This document shows positions 49,707-59,426 of a stretch of DNA of 64,000 nt, one piece after another; within the stretch, counting starts at the first letter, position 1, and each line of letters opens with the position of its first letter. The stretch comes from Anatilimnocola aggregata (lineage in GTDB: Bacteria; Planctomycetota; Planctomycetia; Pirellulales; Pirellulaceae). The stretch covers positions 1,302,001-1,366,000 of the forward strand of contig NZ_CP036274.1 of the NCBI RefSeq assembly GCF_007747655.1. Reading direction: 5' to 3'. The position numbers were made by a program, and so were the translations under genes. A model generated the notes under the pieces. That model was not told the origin of the DNA. It ran no database searches and saw only the letters and a program-made list of their open reading frames with translations.

Positions 49707-50993
49707 CTATTCGGCTACGTCTTCGTCCTTGGGTGGGCTCACGGGATAACTGCCGGGGGAATCGGTCGGCGGTGCGTCATCGCTCAGCATCGCGCGGCGG
49801 GCGGTTTCCAAATGCACATCTTCGTCTTCTAAGTGCACCTCGTCCATCTCCTTATCATCGACCGCTTTGCGCAGTAGGAGAAAAATCGCGGCAGCAGAGA
49901 CGAAAAAGTAGCTGAAGGCTGCCGCAGTGGTGACCACTTCGACGAGGGAGACGAACAAACCAATGAGCCAGACGCCTGTATCGTGAGTGGCCGAGCCACC
50001 GACATCGCGGCCCGCCTGGGCCAGCGGCAGTTGCTCTTTGATCTGGGTGATTCGCTCGGCTCCCGCGCCCCAGGCGGTTCCCCAAAAACCGAACTCCACC
50101 GCCAGACCGGCGAACAGTTGCACTGCGGTCAAAGCCAGCGCGCCAAGGCTCACGGCCACGACCGCATAGAAGAAGTAGTGCAGCGGTTTGCCATAAACAT
50201 AGGAAAACGCTTCGCTGAACGCCTGCAGCGCATCGCCATCGCGTTTGGCTCCCACGGCGGCAATCATCAGCGGCCAACCGAACAACAGGCCGACCAACAG
50301 CCAGGCTGCGACCAGGCCCAGCACAATCACCAACATCCAAACGAGGCCGGCAATCACCAGCCCAATCTCCAGGTTCATCAACCACCCCAGTGGCACAAGC
50401 AATAGGCCCAGGCCAAAAAGCGCGAAGAGGGGTGCAATCGGCGCGAGCAAGTATTGCAGATAACGCCGCAGGACATAGCGCACCGCATCGACCCAATCGT
50501 AGGCCTGCTCACTCCCCAGTTCGACAAGCGCCAGTCGCGTAATCACGCCGCCGACAAAGGTCCAGATGATGGTCGAGAGCAAAAACCCGAAGAGATAATA
50601 GACGACCTGATTCCAAGGTGTGGTGTAGTCGAACAGTTGCCGTACTGGCTCTGTCAAATGGGCATACGGCTGCAAAACCGTCCCCGTTGCACTGGGCAAA
50701 TAACCGGCGGCTGTAAGGGGAATGTGCGCTGTGATTCGTTCCGACGGCAGGTAAGGCCAGCCGATGAAATCGGCGCGCTGCACGCTGTCGTATTCGACCT
50801 GCGTCAGAAACATGAAGCCGCTCGACCACCAGACGAACGAAGACAGGGCCAGCGCGCCGGTAGCGAGCATCAATGGGCCGGGAGCAATGGCCACGCGAAA
50901 GACACGCAGCAAAATGAGCCACGGAAAGACCTCGCGCCAGACAATTTTGCGCACCGCGATTCGCTCGTGCGCGGCGACCTGGTTTTCGTTCAT
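49707..50993 (-). CDS. Multispan membrane protein, unknown
   Basis: A 428-aa membrane protein with about six helices and an acidic C-terminal tail (MDEVHLEDEDVHLETARR, then SPPKDEDVAE). No family is recognised. Segments such as GVITRLALVELGSEQAYDWV and LVGLLFGWPLMIAAVGAKRD are well ordered and recall multi-pass scaffolding proteins of planctomycetes. It has no signal peptide cleavage motif. It precedes the acyltransferase gene by 32 nt, hinting at a role in membrane lipid or envelope biology, but that is position only. Confidence 0.6.
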   Translation of the reverse strand: MNENQVAAHERIAVRKIVWREVFPWLILLRVFRVAIAPGPLMLATGALALSSFVWWSSGFMFLTQVEYDSVQRADFIGWPYLPSERITAHIPLTAAGYLPSATGTVLQPYAHLTEPVRQLFDYTTPWNQVVYYLFGFLLSTIIWTFVGGVITRLALVELGSEQAYDWVDAVRYVLRRYLQYLLAPIAPLFALFGLGLLLVPLGWLMNLEIGLVIAGLVWMLVIVLGLVAAWLLVGLLFGWPLMIAAVGAKRDGDALQAFSEAFSYVYGKPLHYFFYAVVAVSLGALALTAVQLFAGLAVEFGFWGTAWGAGAERITQIKEQLPLAQAGRDVGGSATHDTGVWLIGLFVSLVEVVTTAAAFSYFFVSAAAIFLLLRKAVDDKEMDEVHLEDEDVHLETARRAMLSDDAPPTDSPGSYPVSPPKDEDVAE

Positions 50994-51092
50994 AGCAGCC
51001 TCAATGGTGTCGTACCAAGTCGGTTCATCAGCGAGTTCGTTCGGGCGAACTCGGTGCAGTCAATTATGCTTCGCGTCGTTTGCCATCACCAA

Positions 51093-51659
51093 TCATTTCG
51101 CTCCGTCGAGCAGCTTCAAGAACTCACGCATCAACGGCGCGTTATCATGCCAGGTGCGCGACGAGATGAGTTGGCCATCGATCACCACGTCGCGATTCAC
51201 ATACTTGCCGCCACCTTGTTCAACATCGAGTTGGCACTTGGCGACGGTGGCGACGTTCTTCCCTTGAATGATGTTGGCTGCGGTCAGGATTTCGACGCCG
51301 TGACAAACCGAGGCGATTGGCTTGCCTGCCGCGGCCATTTCGCGTGTGATGCGCAGCAAGTCTTGATCGTAGCGAATGTATTCCGGGGCTCGACCGCCAC
51401 TAATGAACAGGCCGGCGAAGTCGGCCGCGCGGCAATCGCGAAAAGCCATCGTCGCCCGAATGAAGTAGCCCGGGCGTTCTTGGGTGATATCCCAGGGAAT
51501 GCTGGAGTCTGGCGGAATCTCGTGAAGCACCGTGTGATAGAGCCGGGCTTCGGGACCAGCCACGACGACCTCGTACCCCGCTTCTTGCAGACGAAAGAAG
51601 GGATAGAACGTATCGAGCGCTTCGGTGGCATCGCCGATTGGCAGCAAGACTTTTGGCAT
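51093..51659 (-). CDS. DJ-1/PfpI-family protein
   Basis: A 188-aa protein of the DJ-1/PfpI superfamily. The nucleophile elbow AGKPIASVCHGVEIL contains the conserved Cys (VCHG) followed by His, typical of class-I-amidotransferase-like folds. The start KVLLPIGDATEALDTFYPFF and SGGRAPEYIRYDQDLL with Asp/Glu are the usual partner regions. Members include proteases, glyoxalases and chaperones, so activity is not assigned. It stands alone and diverges from the next gene. Confidence 0.85.
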   Translation of the reverse strand: MPKVLLPIGDATEALDTFYPFFRLQEAGYEVVVAGPEARLYHTVLHEIPPDSSIPWDITQERPGYFIRATMAFRDCRAADFAGLFISGGRAPEYIRYDQDLLRITREMAAAGKPIASVCHGVEILTAANIIQGKNVATVAKCQLDVEQGGGKYVNRDVVIDGQLISSRTWHDNAPLMREFLKLLDGAK

Positions 51660-51862
51660 GAGAGGTTCTCTCTAGAATTGAATTGCCCAGCCCCCGCCGC
51701 AGGGGCCGGGGTGAAGGGCGTTTTCTGCTACTCACCGCCGGTCAGATTAGCGAAGGCCGCAATTCGGGACCAGTAGCCGATGCCGCGCGAAGGGTGGTAC
51801 GATGGGTCTTTGCCCGCCCGACGTTCACTCCTTCCTTTCCGCGTTCCAGCGAGCGTTTTGCC

Positions 51863-53053
51863 ATGAGTTCCGCTCCTCCCGCAACTGCCTCTGCCGCCAA
51901 TATCCCAGCTGCCAGCGTTCAGCAATTGCAGTCGTCGCTCGCCCAAGGGGGAGCAGCGGCGGTGCTGGTGCAGGCCGCCGAGCAGCTGCGGAAAGAAAAG
52001 CGGCACCACGAATTGTTTGAAGCCCTAAAGATGCAGCTGCGGTTGCGGCTGGGTTTGCCCCTGCAATCGAGCGAAGGGAGCGATGGCCTAAGCGAGCCGC
52101 TGCGCAAGGAACTCGAAGACGGTTTGATTGCTGCCTGCCGCGAAGTGGGGACGCTGTTGATTAAGGAAGGGAAGGTTCGCGAAGGGTACATGTATTTGCG
52201 CCCCGTCGGCGAACTGGCCGAAGCCCGGGCATTGCTCGAGCAGGTTGTGCCCGACGAAGACAACACCGAAGAGCTGATTGAAGTGCTGCTGCACGAAGGG
52301 GTCGATATTGGCCGAGGCTTTCAGCTGATGATCGATCAATACGGCACCTGCAGTTCAATCACCCAGTACGAGCAATCGGTGGCTCGCCGTCCGCGGCACG
52401 AACAACAGCCCGCCGCGCGCAAGCTGTTGCAAAAGGTGCATAGCGACCTGGTCGGCAGTGTGAAGCACGATATTGCTCGTCAGGAAGGAGGCACACCGCC
52501 AGAGAATACACTGCTCGAACTCATTCGCGATCGCGAATGGCTCTTCTTCGAAAATGCTTATCACATCGACACGACACATCTGGCCGCCACAGTTCGCAAT
52601 GCCCGCGTGCTAACCGACCCCACAGACCTACGGATGGCTCTCGACCTGACCGAATATGGCCGTCGCCTCAGCCAGCAGTTTCAGTATCAAGGCGACGAGC
52701 CCTTCGCCGATCAATACCCGTCGAACGCGCTCTATTTTCAATCGCTGCTTGGCGAGAACGTTGACGAAGCCATTGCCTACTTTCAACAGAAGTCCGAACT
52801 GCTCGACCCGCAATATCACGGCAGCGTGCCGATTGAAACTTATGTCGAACTCCTCGCGCGATTGAACAAACCAGGCCAGGCGATTGCCGCCGCGATCAAG
52901 CTGAATCCCAAAACCGTCGCCCCCATCGGCATGGCACCTTCGCTCATCGAACTGGCTATTCAAGCCAAGCAGTTCGACGCCGTGCTCAGCCACTGCCAAG
53001 AGCAGGGGGACATTTTGGGTTATGCGGCCTGCCTGGCTGCGAAGGCGAAGTAA
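51863..53053 (+). CDS. Hypothetical helical protein, unknown
   Basis: A 396-aa all-helical protein without membrane segments or signal peptide. Residues 1-25 are Ala/Pro/Ser-rich (SSAPPATASAANIPAASVQQ). Helical repeats such as LFEALKMQLRLRLGLPLQ, EGYMYLRPVGELAEARALLE, FQSLLGENVDEAIAYFQQKS and LLARLNKPGQAIAAAIKLNP suggest TPR-like solenoid structure in the second half. No family is recognised. The ATG at 51863 is preferred to a long upstream extension that is basic and non-conserved in look. It stands alone. Confidence 0.6.
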   Translation: MSSAPPATASAANIPAASVQQLQSSLAQGGAAAVLVQAAEQLRKEKRHHELFEALKMQLRLRLGLPLQSSEGSDGLSEPLRKELEDGLIAACREVGTLLIKEGKVREGYMYLRPVGELAEARALLEQVVPDEDNTEELIEVLLHEGVDIGRGFQLMIDQYGTCSSITQYEQSVARRPRHEQQPAARKLLQKVHSDLVGSVKHDIARQEGGTPPENTLLELIRDREWLFFENAYHIDTTHLAATVRNARVLTDPTDLRMALDLTEYGRRLSQQFQYQGDEPFADQYPSNALYFQSLLGENVDEAIAYFQQKSELLDPQYHGSVPIETYVELLARLNKPGQAIAAAIKLNPKTVAPIGMAPSLIELAIQAKQFDAVLSHCQEQGDILGYAACLAAKAK

Positions 53054-53322
53054 ATAATTCAGTTGAAATGCATTCGCAGTATCTGGCTTGAGCGGCAGCG
53101 AGTCTTTGCCAGCTAGTCTTGGCCTTCACTGCTGAAAGAAAGTTACTCGCGAGGCTTAGCAATCGAGCCTGTCGAGTTGCAGCGAAGAGCACGACAAGCA
53201 AGATGCTTGATTCTCAGTAAAAACTGAACTTCTACTCCTTCAGCCGCCGGTGTTATGTTGCGTATGCCGGCGGCTTGATTTTCGCGAGCGTGCTAGCAAT
53301 TGGAATGGCAGGGAGCCGTATT

Positions 53323-54387
53323 ATGTCGCGCTGGATGATCGCTGGAATCTTGTTTTTTTTCGCGGCCGACCTCGCGCTGGCTCAGCAGGTGGTGCAACCA
53401 GCCGCTTATGACGCGCGGCCCGAATCGACTCCTGCCGATCAGGCCGTCGATGTTCCTCTCGATCAGCTCGGTAAGAAGTTCCGCCTCATCGGTAAGTTGC
53501 GCGTGCCGCTGGGCGACGTGGTCAAGGTGCAAGGCATCGTGGTGAATAGCCGGGCAAAGGGGTACGACAGCGGCATCAGCGTGCGGGTTTATCGGGTGAA
53601 CGGACTGGCCACGCAGGAGTTCATTCAGATCAAGTTGAACGACTACTACGGCCGCGATGAGATTCCGAATCTCGAAGTCGGCAAGGCGTTCGAGTTCGAA
53701 GGTTTTGAAACGGGTGGTTTCGTCGGCATCCCGCCTGCAGCTTACAAACGGGCCGGTGCGATATTGGCAACTACCGATCAATACTTCTTGCACGAACTGA
53801 CCGTCTACGAACAAACCGAAATCAAGCTGCAGCCTTTCTCACCCGCCGACTTCGTCGGACGCGAAGCCCTCATTCAAGGGCAAGCCACCAACGAAGGAGG
53901 CTCGGCCTACATCGCCGCTGGGAACTGGCGACTGCTCGTAGACAATGGCACGCCCTGGCCCCGCGCGACCGAAGGCAAAGTGGTCGAAGCCCGCGGCACC
54001 ATTCGCACGTTGGGCAACAAGACGGGCACTTATCGCCTGGACAAAGGCGGCAAAGGCGCGAGCGCCCGACTCGTTCAACTGGCCGATCAACTGGGCAAGC
54101 AAGTAATCTTGCGTGGTACTCTCTCGACCAAAACTGCCGCTCCTTCTTTCTTCTATCGCGGCTCCGAAGTTCACCTCGAAAACGCCGCCAAACTCGCGAG
54201 CCAACTAGCAGCCGGTTCCACCACAGTCGAAGTCACCGGCCTCCTCGAACAAGGGCCCGTGAAAGTCGCCTCGCTCGACAGCCTCAACGGTGAGCAGATC
54301 ATTCACCGCGGCTACATCCTCCGCAAAGCGACCCTCAAGCCCGCCGATGCCCTTTTGGCGATTGAGCGGGCCGAACCGCTGGAGTAG
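53323..54387 (+). CDS. Secreted protein with OB-like repeats, unknown
   Basis: A 354-aa secreted protein with a signal peptide (about 1-21, cut near LALAQQ). The body contains repeated beta-rich units: FRLIGKLRVPLGDVVKVQGI, REALIQGQATNEGGSAYIAA, VVEARGTIRTLGNKTGTYRL, QVILRGTLSTKTAAPSFFYR and TTVEVTGLLEQGPVKV, suggesting tandem OB-fold-like barrels. I do not recognise a family. The ATG at 53323 has GGGAG upstream. It converges with the cupin gene, whose stop lies one base away, so termination must be shared. Confidence 0.6.
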   Translation: MSRWMIAGILFFFAADLALAQQVVQPAAYDARPESTPADQAVDVPLDQLGKKFRLIGKLRVPLGDVVKVQGIVVNSRAKGYDSGISVRVYRVNGLATQEFIQIKLNDYYGRDEIPNLEVGKAFEFEGFETGGFVGIPPAAYKRAGAILATTDQYFLHELTVYEQTEIKLQPFSPADFVGREALIQGQATNEGGSAYIAAGNWRLLVDNGTPWPRATEGKVVEARGTIRTLGNKTGTYRLDKGGKGASARLVQLADQLGKQVILRGTLSTKTAAPSFFYRGSEVHLENAAKLASQLAAGSTTVEVTGLLEQGPVKVASLDSLNGEQIIHRGYILRKATLKPADALLAIERAEPLE

Positions 54388-54388
54388 C

Positions 54389-55243
54389 TCAAAGCGAGTT
54401 GCCTCTCGCTCGAATGAAAGCAGGCACCAGCGACTTGTTCTGCATTCTCCGCTGCAAATCTTTCGCGAGTTCCGCAAACATCTCCTGGCACTGCGCGGCG
54501 ACTTCTTCTGGAGTTTTTGGATTCGCTGCACCGAGCACCGGCAGGCGCTGCCGCCAGCGGAGGTCGTCGAGCAGTTGCGTGCGGAGGAAGTCGAACAGGT
54601 CGATGCCAGTGGGTGAGAGGATCCCGATGGAGAGTGACGTCGAGCGCTCGGTCGCGCTGGTGCGGTGCCAGTAGCCGGCAGGAATATAGAGCCAGTCGCC
54701 GGCTTGCAGCGTGCAGTGCAGAGCGGGCATGATTTCGCGCTCGTAGCGCATGTCGGCGGGAATCGTCTCGACGAGGGGCCACGGGTTGACTGTGTTCTTC
54801 CGCAGCCACCAGTCCTTCGAGCCTTCGGTCTGCAGGATAAAAACCTCTTCGGCATCGTAGTGCCAACTAAAGCCCGGCTGCTCGGCCGGCGTGCAGTAGA
54901 TGTGTACGTCGATGGGAGCCAAAAACTCGGCTTGAAACTCAGCTGCGATCTTCGCCAGGACCGGGTCGTGCTTGTCGGCATGCCGCAGGCACAGCGTATA
55001 GCCCGCCGCGAGCGCCTCTTCGCCCAAGGCGGCACTGTTCACCGGCGGTCCTTCCCACGGTCGCCCCTCGCGCGTGACGAGCAGGTCCAATTCCGGCTGA
55101 GGCAAAAGTTGCTGGCAGGTCGTAGCTGCGTCCCAAGCAATTACATCCAGGCAGCCACCCGGTCGGGCGAATGGCGTGCGAAAAAAGTGTTCTTCCAAAA
55201 AGGTAGCGGCGGAAACGTCGCCCAGCAGTCGCTGCAAAATCAT
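54389..55243 (-). CDS. JmjC-type cupin (Cupin_4) oxygenase
   Basis: A 284-aa protein of the Cupin_4/JmjC group that includes ribosomal-protein arginine hydroxylase RoxA (YcfD). Iron ligands are visible in WHYDAEEVF (His-x-Asp) and YWHRTSATE (His), with the strand SKDWWLRKN between. It would use Fe(II) and 2-oxoglutarate to hydroxylate a protein substrate, possibly a ribosomal protein; the target is inference. The ATG at 55243 starts ILQRLLGDVSAATFLEEHFF. The C-terminus is short for the group. Confidence 0.8.
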   Translation of the reverse strand: MILQRLLGDVSAATFLEEHFFRTPFARPGGCLDVIAWDAATTCQQLLPQPELDLLVTREGRPWEGPPVNSAALGEEALAAGYTLCLRHADKHDPVLAKIAAEFQAEFLAPIDVHIYCTPAEQPGFSWHYDAEEVFILQTEGSKDWWLRKNTVNPWPLVETIPADMRYEREIMPALHCTLQAGDWLYIPAGYWHRTSATERSTSLSIGILSPTGIDLFDFLRTQLLDDLRWRQRLPVLGAANPKTPEEVAAQCQEMFAELAKDLQRRMQNKSLVPAFIRARGNSL

Positions 55244-55503
55244 GCTCGCGGTCCTCCGCCGCCAGCTTAACAAAGGAGTGTGGATCTGTTGCGCGGGCGG
55301 TCAAAGTTTGCTCAACATGTTGCTCCTCTGCCCAACTGTCGCCAGGCGAAACTGCAAAACGAGAAGAAACGGCCTGAAATAACCACTATTTCGCCCGTGG
55401 TGACAATTGGCACGGCACGTGCAATCTGGGGTGACGCAATTCGCCAGGCGCGAGGCGAAGCAAACTGGTTCTTCAGATCACGCACCGTTCGGGGGTTACA
55501 GAC

Positions 55504-55794
55504 ATGGCTACGTTAGGTTCAATCATCGTGTGGGCAATCTTCGGTCTCGTGGTTGGGTTGATCGCGCGAATGCTCTATCCCGGTCGCCAATCGATGGGGC
55601 TGATGATGACGATGCTGCTCGGCATTGCCGGGTCGCTCGTTGGCGGGTTCATCTCGTGGGGCCTGGGATTCCGGCCCGAAGATGGTGCCTTCCGCGGTGC
55701 CGGTTGGATCATGTCGATCGTCGGCGCGCTGATTGTCGTCTGGCTCAGCTTGTATGCTTCGTCGCGCGGCACCGGTAGCTATCGCGGCGCGTAA
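55504..55794 (+). CDS. GlsB/YeaQ/YmgE-family membrane protein
   Basis: A 96-aa protein with three membrane helices typical of the GlsB/YeaQ/YmgE transglycosylase-associated family: GSIIVWAIFGLVVGLIARML, MMTMLLGIAGSLVGGFISWG and GWIMSIVGALIVVWLSLY. Members are stress-linked in Gram-positive bacteria but lack a proven biochemical role. The start ATG at 55504 follows a 260-bp gap with no other feature. It converges with the DUF1501 gene, with 25 nt between stops. Confidence 0.88.
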   Translation: MATLGSIIVWAIFGLVVGLIARMLYPGRQSMGLMMTMLLGIAGSLVGGFISWGLGFRPEDGAFRGAGWIMSIVGALIVVWLSLYASSRGTGSYRGA

Positions 55795-55819
55795 TCTGGC
55801 AGCTATTCGCGAAGAACGT

Positions 55820-57172
55820 TCAGGCCAATAACTCGCGGATGGGTTTGCCCTCCGCGAGTTTGATCGGCCGGCCTTGATCGGAAACGTTTTTCGTTTCCGG
55901 ATCGATACCTGCCGCTGTGCAGAGTGTGGCGAGTACGTCGCCGACGTCGACTTTCCCTTCTTCGACGGTTTCGCCATCGTCGCTGGTCTGGCCATAAGCC
56001 TGGCCACCTTTGATTCCACCTCCCGCGAGCACACACGACCAGGCTGCAGGGAAGTGATCGCGGCCACCTTGCATGTTAATCTTCGGCGTGCGGCCGAATT
56101 CGCCAATCCAAAGTATGGTCGTCGAAGCCAGCAGTCCACGGTCCTGCAGTTCTTCCATCAGTGTGCCCCAGCCCGCGTCAAGTTCAGTCGAGAGGGTCTT
56201 TACGGCGGCGAAGTTCGCGATGTGCGTATCCCAGCCGATTCGATTCTCGGCCAAGTCGCCCAGCGAGACTTCGACAAACGATACGCCGCGCTCGATCAAC
56301 CGGCGCGCCATCAAGCAGCCCTGACCGAATCGGCTCCGACCATAGGCGTCGCGAACTGCGGAGGGCTCTTGAGTCAGATCAAAGGCTTCTGCCGCGCGGC
56401 TGTCCATCAACTTGAGTGCCCGCTGATAGACCGTGTTCTGAGCTACCGGCACCGGCCCGCGATGCGTGGCGAGAAAACTCGCTTGCAACGACTTCCATAG
56501 TTCCAAGCGCTCGTTCATCTCTTGCTTGCTGACGTGAGACGGCGGCACCAGGTCGTCGACCTTCATCTCCGCATAGCTCGCCGTGCCGGGCATCGGTGGC
56601 TGCAGTGAATCGTTCGCGCCAACAGTCAAGGGCGAATAACGGGGACCGAGAAAGCCGGGACCAAACGCCTGCGGATTGAACGCCCGATAGGGAGCAATCG
56701 CCACATTCTGCGGGACGGCGTCTTCCTCGCTGCCGAGGGCCTTCGATAGCGACGAACCAATGCCCGGATATTGAATCGGCCCTTGGGGTTGATGCCCGGT
56801 TCGCATCAAGTAGGTTCCGCGACCGTGATCGCCCTCCTTGGTGCTTAGGCTCCGAATCACCGCCAGGTGATTGGCCAACTTGCCAAGCTTGGGCAAATGC
56901 TCGCTGAACTTGAGGCCCGCCGCAGCGGTTGCCACTTCTTTGAACTCGCCGCCGTTGGCATGGCCGGGCTTCATGTCGAAAGTATCGGTCTGCGTGGGGC
57001 CGCCCGTCATCCAGAGCACGAGGCAATGCCGCCGAGTCTTCTGCGGTTCCGCCTGCTTAGCGTCTGCTGCGTGCAGGGTCGTTGCCAACCCGCTGCGACT
57101 GAAGCCCAACAAGCCCAGCCCGGCTGCCTGCAACCACAGACGTCGCCGTGTGGAAAACTCGGCTGGAAACAT
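55820..57172 (-). CDS. DUF1501 exported protein
   Basis: A 450-aa DUF1501 protein. The N-terminal STRRRLWLQAAGLGLLGFSR is a twin-arginine-type signal. Family text: CLVLWMTGGPTQTDTFDMKP near residue 55 and ILWIGEFGRTPKINMQGGRD near the end. It is not next to a DUF1549/DUF1553 gene; the nearest such gene is at the right edge on the same strand, with other genes between. The start ATG at 57172 precedes the twin-arginine motif by eight residues. Confidence 0.87.
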   Translation of the reverse strand: MFPAEFSTRRRLWLQAAGLGLLGFSRSGLATTLHAADAKQAEPQKTRRHCLVLWMTGGPTQTDTFDMKPGHANGGEFKEVATAAAGLKFSEHLPKLGKLANHLAVIRSLSTKEGDHGRGTYLMRTGHQPQGPIQYPGIGSSLSKALGSEEDAVPQNVAIAPYRAFNPQAFGPGFLGPRYSPLTVGANDSLQPPMPGTASYAEMKVDDLVPPSHVSKQEMNERLELWKSLQASFLATHRGPVPVAQNTVYQRALKLMDSRAAEAFDLTQEPSAVRDAYGRSRFGQGCLMARRLIERGVSFVEVSLGDLAENRIGWDTHIANFAAVKTLSTELDAGWGTLMEELQDRGLLASTTILWIGEFGRTPKINMQGGRDHFPAAWSCVLAGGGIKGGQAYGQTSDDGETVEEGKVDVGDVLATLCTAAGIDPETKNVSDQGRPIKLAEGKPIRELLA

Positions 57173-57283
57173 CGCGAGCGCTCCGAGAGAGAAGAGTAAG
57201 TACCGATCTCACTCTCTATTGGGACCGCTCTGCCGGCGCAATGCAAGTGCCAGCCGTGGAGACGCCCGCAATTCGCCGGGCAA

Positions 57284-57931
57284 TCAAGCCGTGGCAGCGT
57301 GCCAGATCCAAAGGGCGAGCAGGCCGATGACGGAGGCGAAGACGGCTTGATACTCGCGATTGTAGAGCCACTGGCGAAACGAGAAGCCGACGAGGTTCGG
57401 TCGGCTCCAACGCGGGATGAAGCGGGGCGTCGATTGTTCGTAAGCTTGCCACGCATCGGGAAAGTTGCGGGCCATGTGAATCTCTTCTTGCCGCACTTTG
57501 TTCAGGTACATCGCCAGCAGCGGGCCGAGGACCATCCACATGGCGATCCAGTCGCGCAAGAGAATGCTAAAGCCGAGCATCATCAGGAACGAGCCGATGT
57601 AGAGCGGATTGCGCACCAGGCCATAGGGGCCCGACTTGGTGATTTCCGAAGATTTGTGCAGGGTGCCGGCAGCCCACGAACGAACAAACAGGCCGATCAA
57701 CAACAGTGCTTCACCCGCGAGCGTGGCCCAGTTGGTGAGATTGAGCACATCGCAGGGACGCGATTTCCAAAGGAGCACATCGCACACGATGAGTGTGGTG
57801 AAGACCACCAGCGTCACGCCCATCCGCCGCCTGGTCGCCAGCTGAAAGGCCACGTGCCACCAGCGGCGGGACAAAGTACCCCACGAGGGATTGCTGACTG
57901 CTTCGTTAGCGGGTGCCGCTGCGGAGTTCAT
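57284..57931 (-). CDS. Isoprenylcysteine-carboxyl/phospholipid methyltransferase-like protein
   Basis: A 215-aa membrane protein with four to five helices. The motif SGPYGLVRNPLYIGSFLMML (about 120-139) and EEIHMARNFPDAWQAYEQST match the ICMT/PEMT family, which methylates membrane lipids or prenyl-cysteines using SAM. Bacterial members are uncharacterised in most cases. ATG at 57931 is preferred to a GTG at 57946; neither has a clear ribosome site. It diverges from the CobW-type gene across a 370-bp region. Confidence 0.75.
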   Translation of the reverse strand: MNSAAAPANEAVSNPSWGTLSRRWWHVAFQLATRRRMGVTLVVFTTLIVCDVLLWKSRPCDVLNLTNWATLAGEALLLIGLFVRSWAAGTLHKSSEITKSGPYGLVRNPLYIGSFLMMLGFSILLRDWIAMWMVLGPLLAMYLNKVRQEEIHMARNFPDAWQAYEQSTPRFIPRWSRPNLVGFSFRQWLYNREYQAVFASVIGLLALWIWHAATA

Positions 57932-58304
57932 GGGGCAGGCTTTCACTTGAACCGCGGGACAGGTACAGCTGCGGGCATGACATCATTTCAATGACATTGC
58001 GGGCGGATATATCTCAATTAGTTCGCAGGAAAACAAGTTCAATCCGGCTGCCCTTGATAAAATCAGGAGGGGCAGCGCACTCGGCAGGTTAGGTATCAAC
58101 AACGGAGCACGCGTTGCTATCGTCGTCACGCTACTTTCATCGGCGCTGCTTCCCGCTGGCATGCAGATTGTTTCGCGATCTGCGCATATTCCCCCGCCCT
58201 CCAATTAGGTTGTTGTTGAGCGCGGGGGTGGCTTTTAGAATTAGCGACGTAAACCCCACCGTTATTTCCCAGTGCTCAACCCATTGCGCTCGCCCAGGAT
58301 CGAT
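57932..58304. other. Divergent intergenic region
   Basis: About 370 bp between divergent genes at 57931 and 58305. ORFs on both strands have no content. No clear promoter, repeat or hairpin is seen beyond scattered TATCAACA text near 58096. Confidence 0.5.
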
Positions 58305-59423
58305 ATGTCCGCCACCCCACCCACGATTCGCTTCATCATGCTGGGCGGCTTTCTCGGAGCCGGCAAAACCACGGCCATCGGTCGCCTGGCGTGGCACTAT
58401 CAGAGTCAGGGGCTGAAAGTGGGGATTGTGACGAACGATCAGGCCACCGACCTGGTCGATACGCAAAGCTTGCGAGCCCAGGGTTTTGAAGTGGGAGAAG
58501 TTCCCGGGGCTTGCTTCTGCTGCAACTTCAACGCGTTGACGAAGACGGTGGCAGACCTGAGCGCCGACGAGCGGCCCGATGTCATCCTGGCCGAGCCCGT
58601 GGGAAGTTGCACCGACCTGGTCGCCACTGTCATTCGTCCCCTGCAACAACTGTTTGCCGCTCACTTCGATGTCGCGCCTTACGGAGTGCTGCTGAAGCCC
58701 AGTCACGGTGGGCGCATCTTGCGGAACGATGCCCGCGCCGGTTTCTCGCCGCAGGCGGCCTACATCTTTCGCAAGCAATTAGAAGAAGCCGATTTCATCG
58801 TCATCAATCGCGTCGATCAACTCCCGCCAGCAGAAGTCGAAGAGTTGACTCGGCTGTTAAACTCCGCTTATCCCGGCACACCGGTGCTGCGAACATCGGC
58901 CCAGTCGGGCGAGGGCTTTCCGGCGCTCGTCGAACTGGTCGATCAGAAAGGGCGGTTCGGTCAGCGGAAGATGGAGCTTGACTATGACGTGTATGCTGCC
59001 GGCGAAGCGGAACTCGGTTGGCTCAATAGTAGCCTGAAGATTTCTTCGAACGAGCTCATCGATCTCGATCGCCTGCTGATGGAGATTGTGACGACCCTGG
59101 AAGCTTCGTTCCGCGAGCTTAACGTCGAAACAGCTCACCTGAAAACGATTGGCCTGGCTGATGGCGTGTATGCCGTTGCCAATCTGGTAAGCAGTTTTTC
59201 GGCACCAGAGTTGTCGCTCCCCTCGAAGGCGAAAGTGCGCGAGGCGCAGGTGATCGTCAACGCGCGGGTGGCGACGTTGCCCGCGGTGCTGACGGAGCAA
59301 GTTGCTGCGGCCCTGGAAAAGGTTTTCCTGCAGCATCGGGCTACATTGCACGTGCAGCAGACGCAATCGTTCCAGCCCGGGCGGCCAGTGCCGACGCACC
59401 GGCTGGAACCCAGCCCGCAGTAG
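58305..59423 (+). CDS. CobW/COG0523-family GTPase
   Basis: A 372-aa G3E GTPase. Seen: Walker A GGFLGAGKTTAIG, switch region VTNDQATDLVDTQ, the metal-binding Cys motif GACFCCNF (C-x-C-C) and INRVDQL (guanine-specificity region). COG0523 proteins supply zinc or cobalt to target enzymes; those with this motif are metal chaperones. The C-terminal 130 residues after about 240 do not match the usual CobW C-terminal domain closely. No zinc-repressor site or partner gene is visible nearby, so the client is unknown. The stop lies 3 nt from the stop of the convergent next gene. Confidence 0.85.
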   Translation: MSATPPTIRFIMLGGFLGAGKTTAIGRLAWHYQSQGLKVGIVTNDQATDLVDTQSLRAQGFEVGEVPGACFCCNFNALTKTVADLSADERPDVILAEPVGSCTDLVATVIRPLQQLFAAHFDVAPYGVLLKPSHGGRILRNDARAGFSPQAAYIFRKQLEEADFIVINRVDQLPPAEVEELTRLLNSAYPGTPVLRTSAQSGEGFPALVELVDQKGRFGQRKMELDYDVYAAGEAELGWLNSSLKISSNELIDLDRLLMEIVTTLEASFRELNVETAHLKTIGLADGVYAVANLVSSFSAPELSLPSKAKVREAQVIVNARVATLPAVLTEQVAAALEKVFLQHRATLHVQQTQSFQPGRPVPTHRLEPSPQ

Positions 59424-59426
59424 TTG

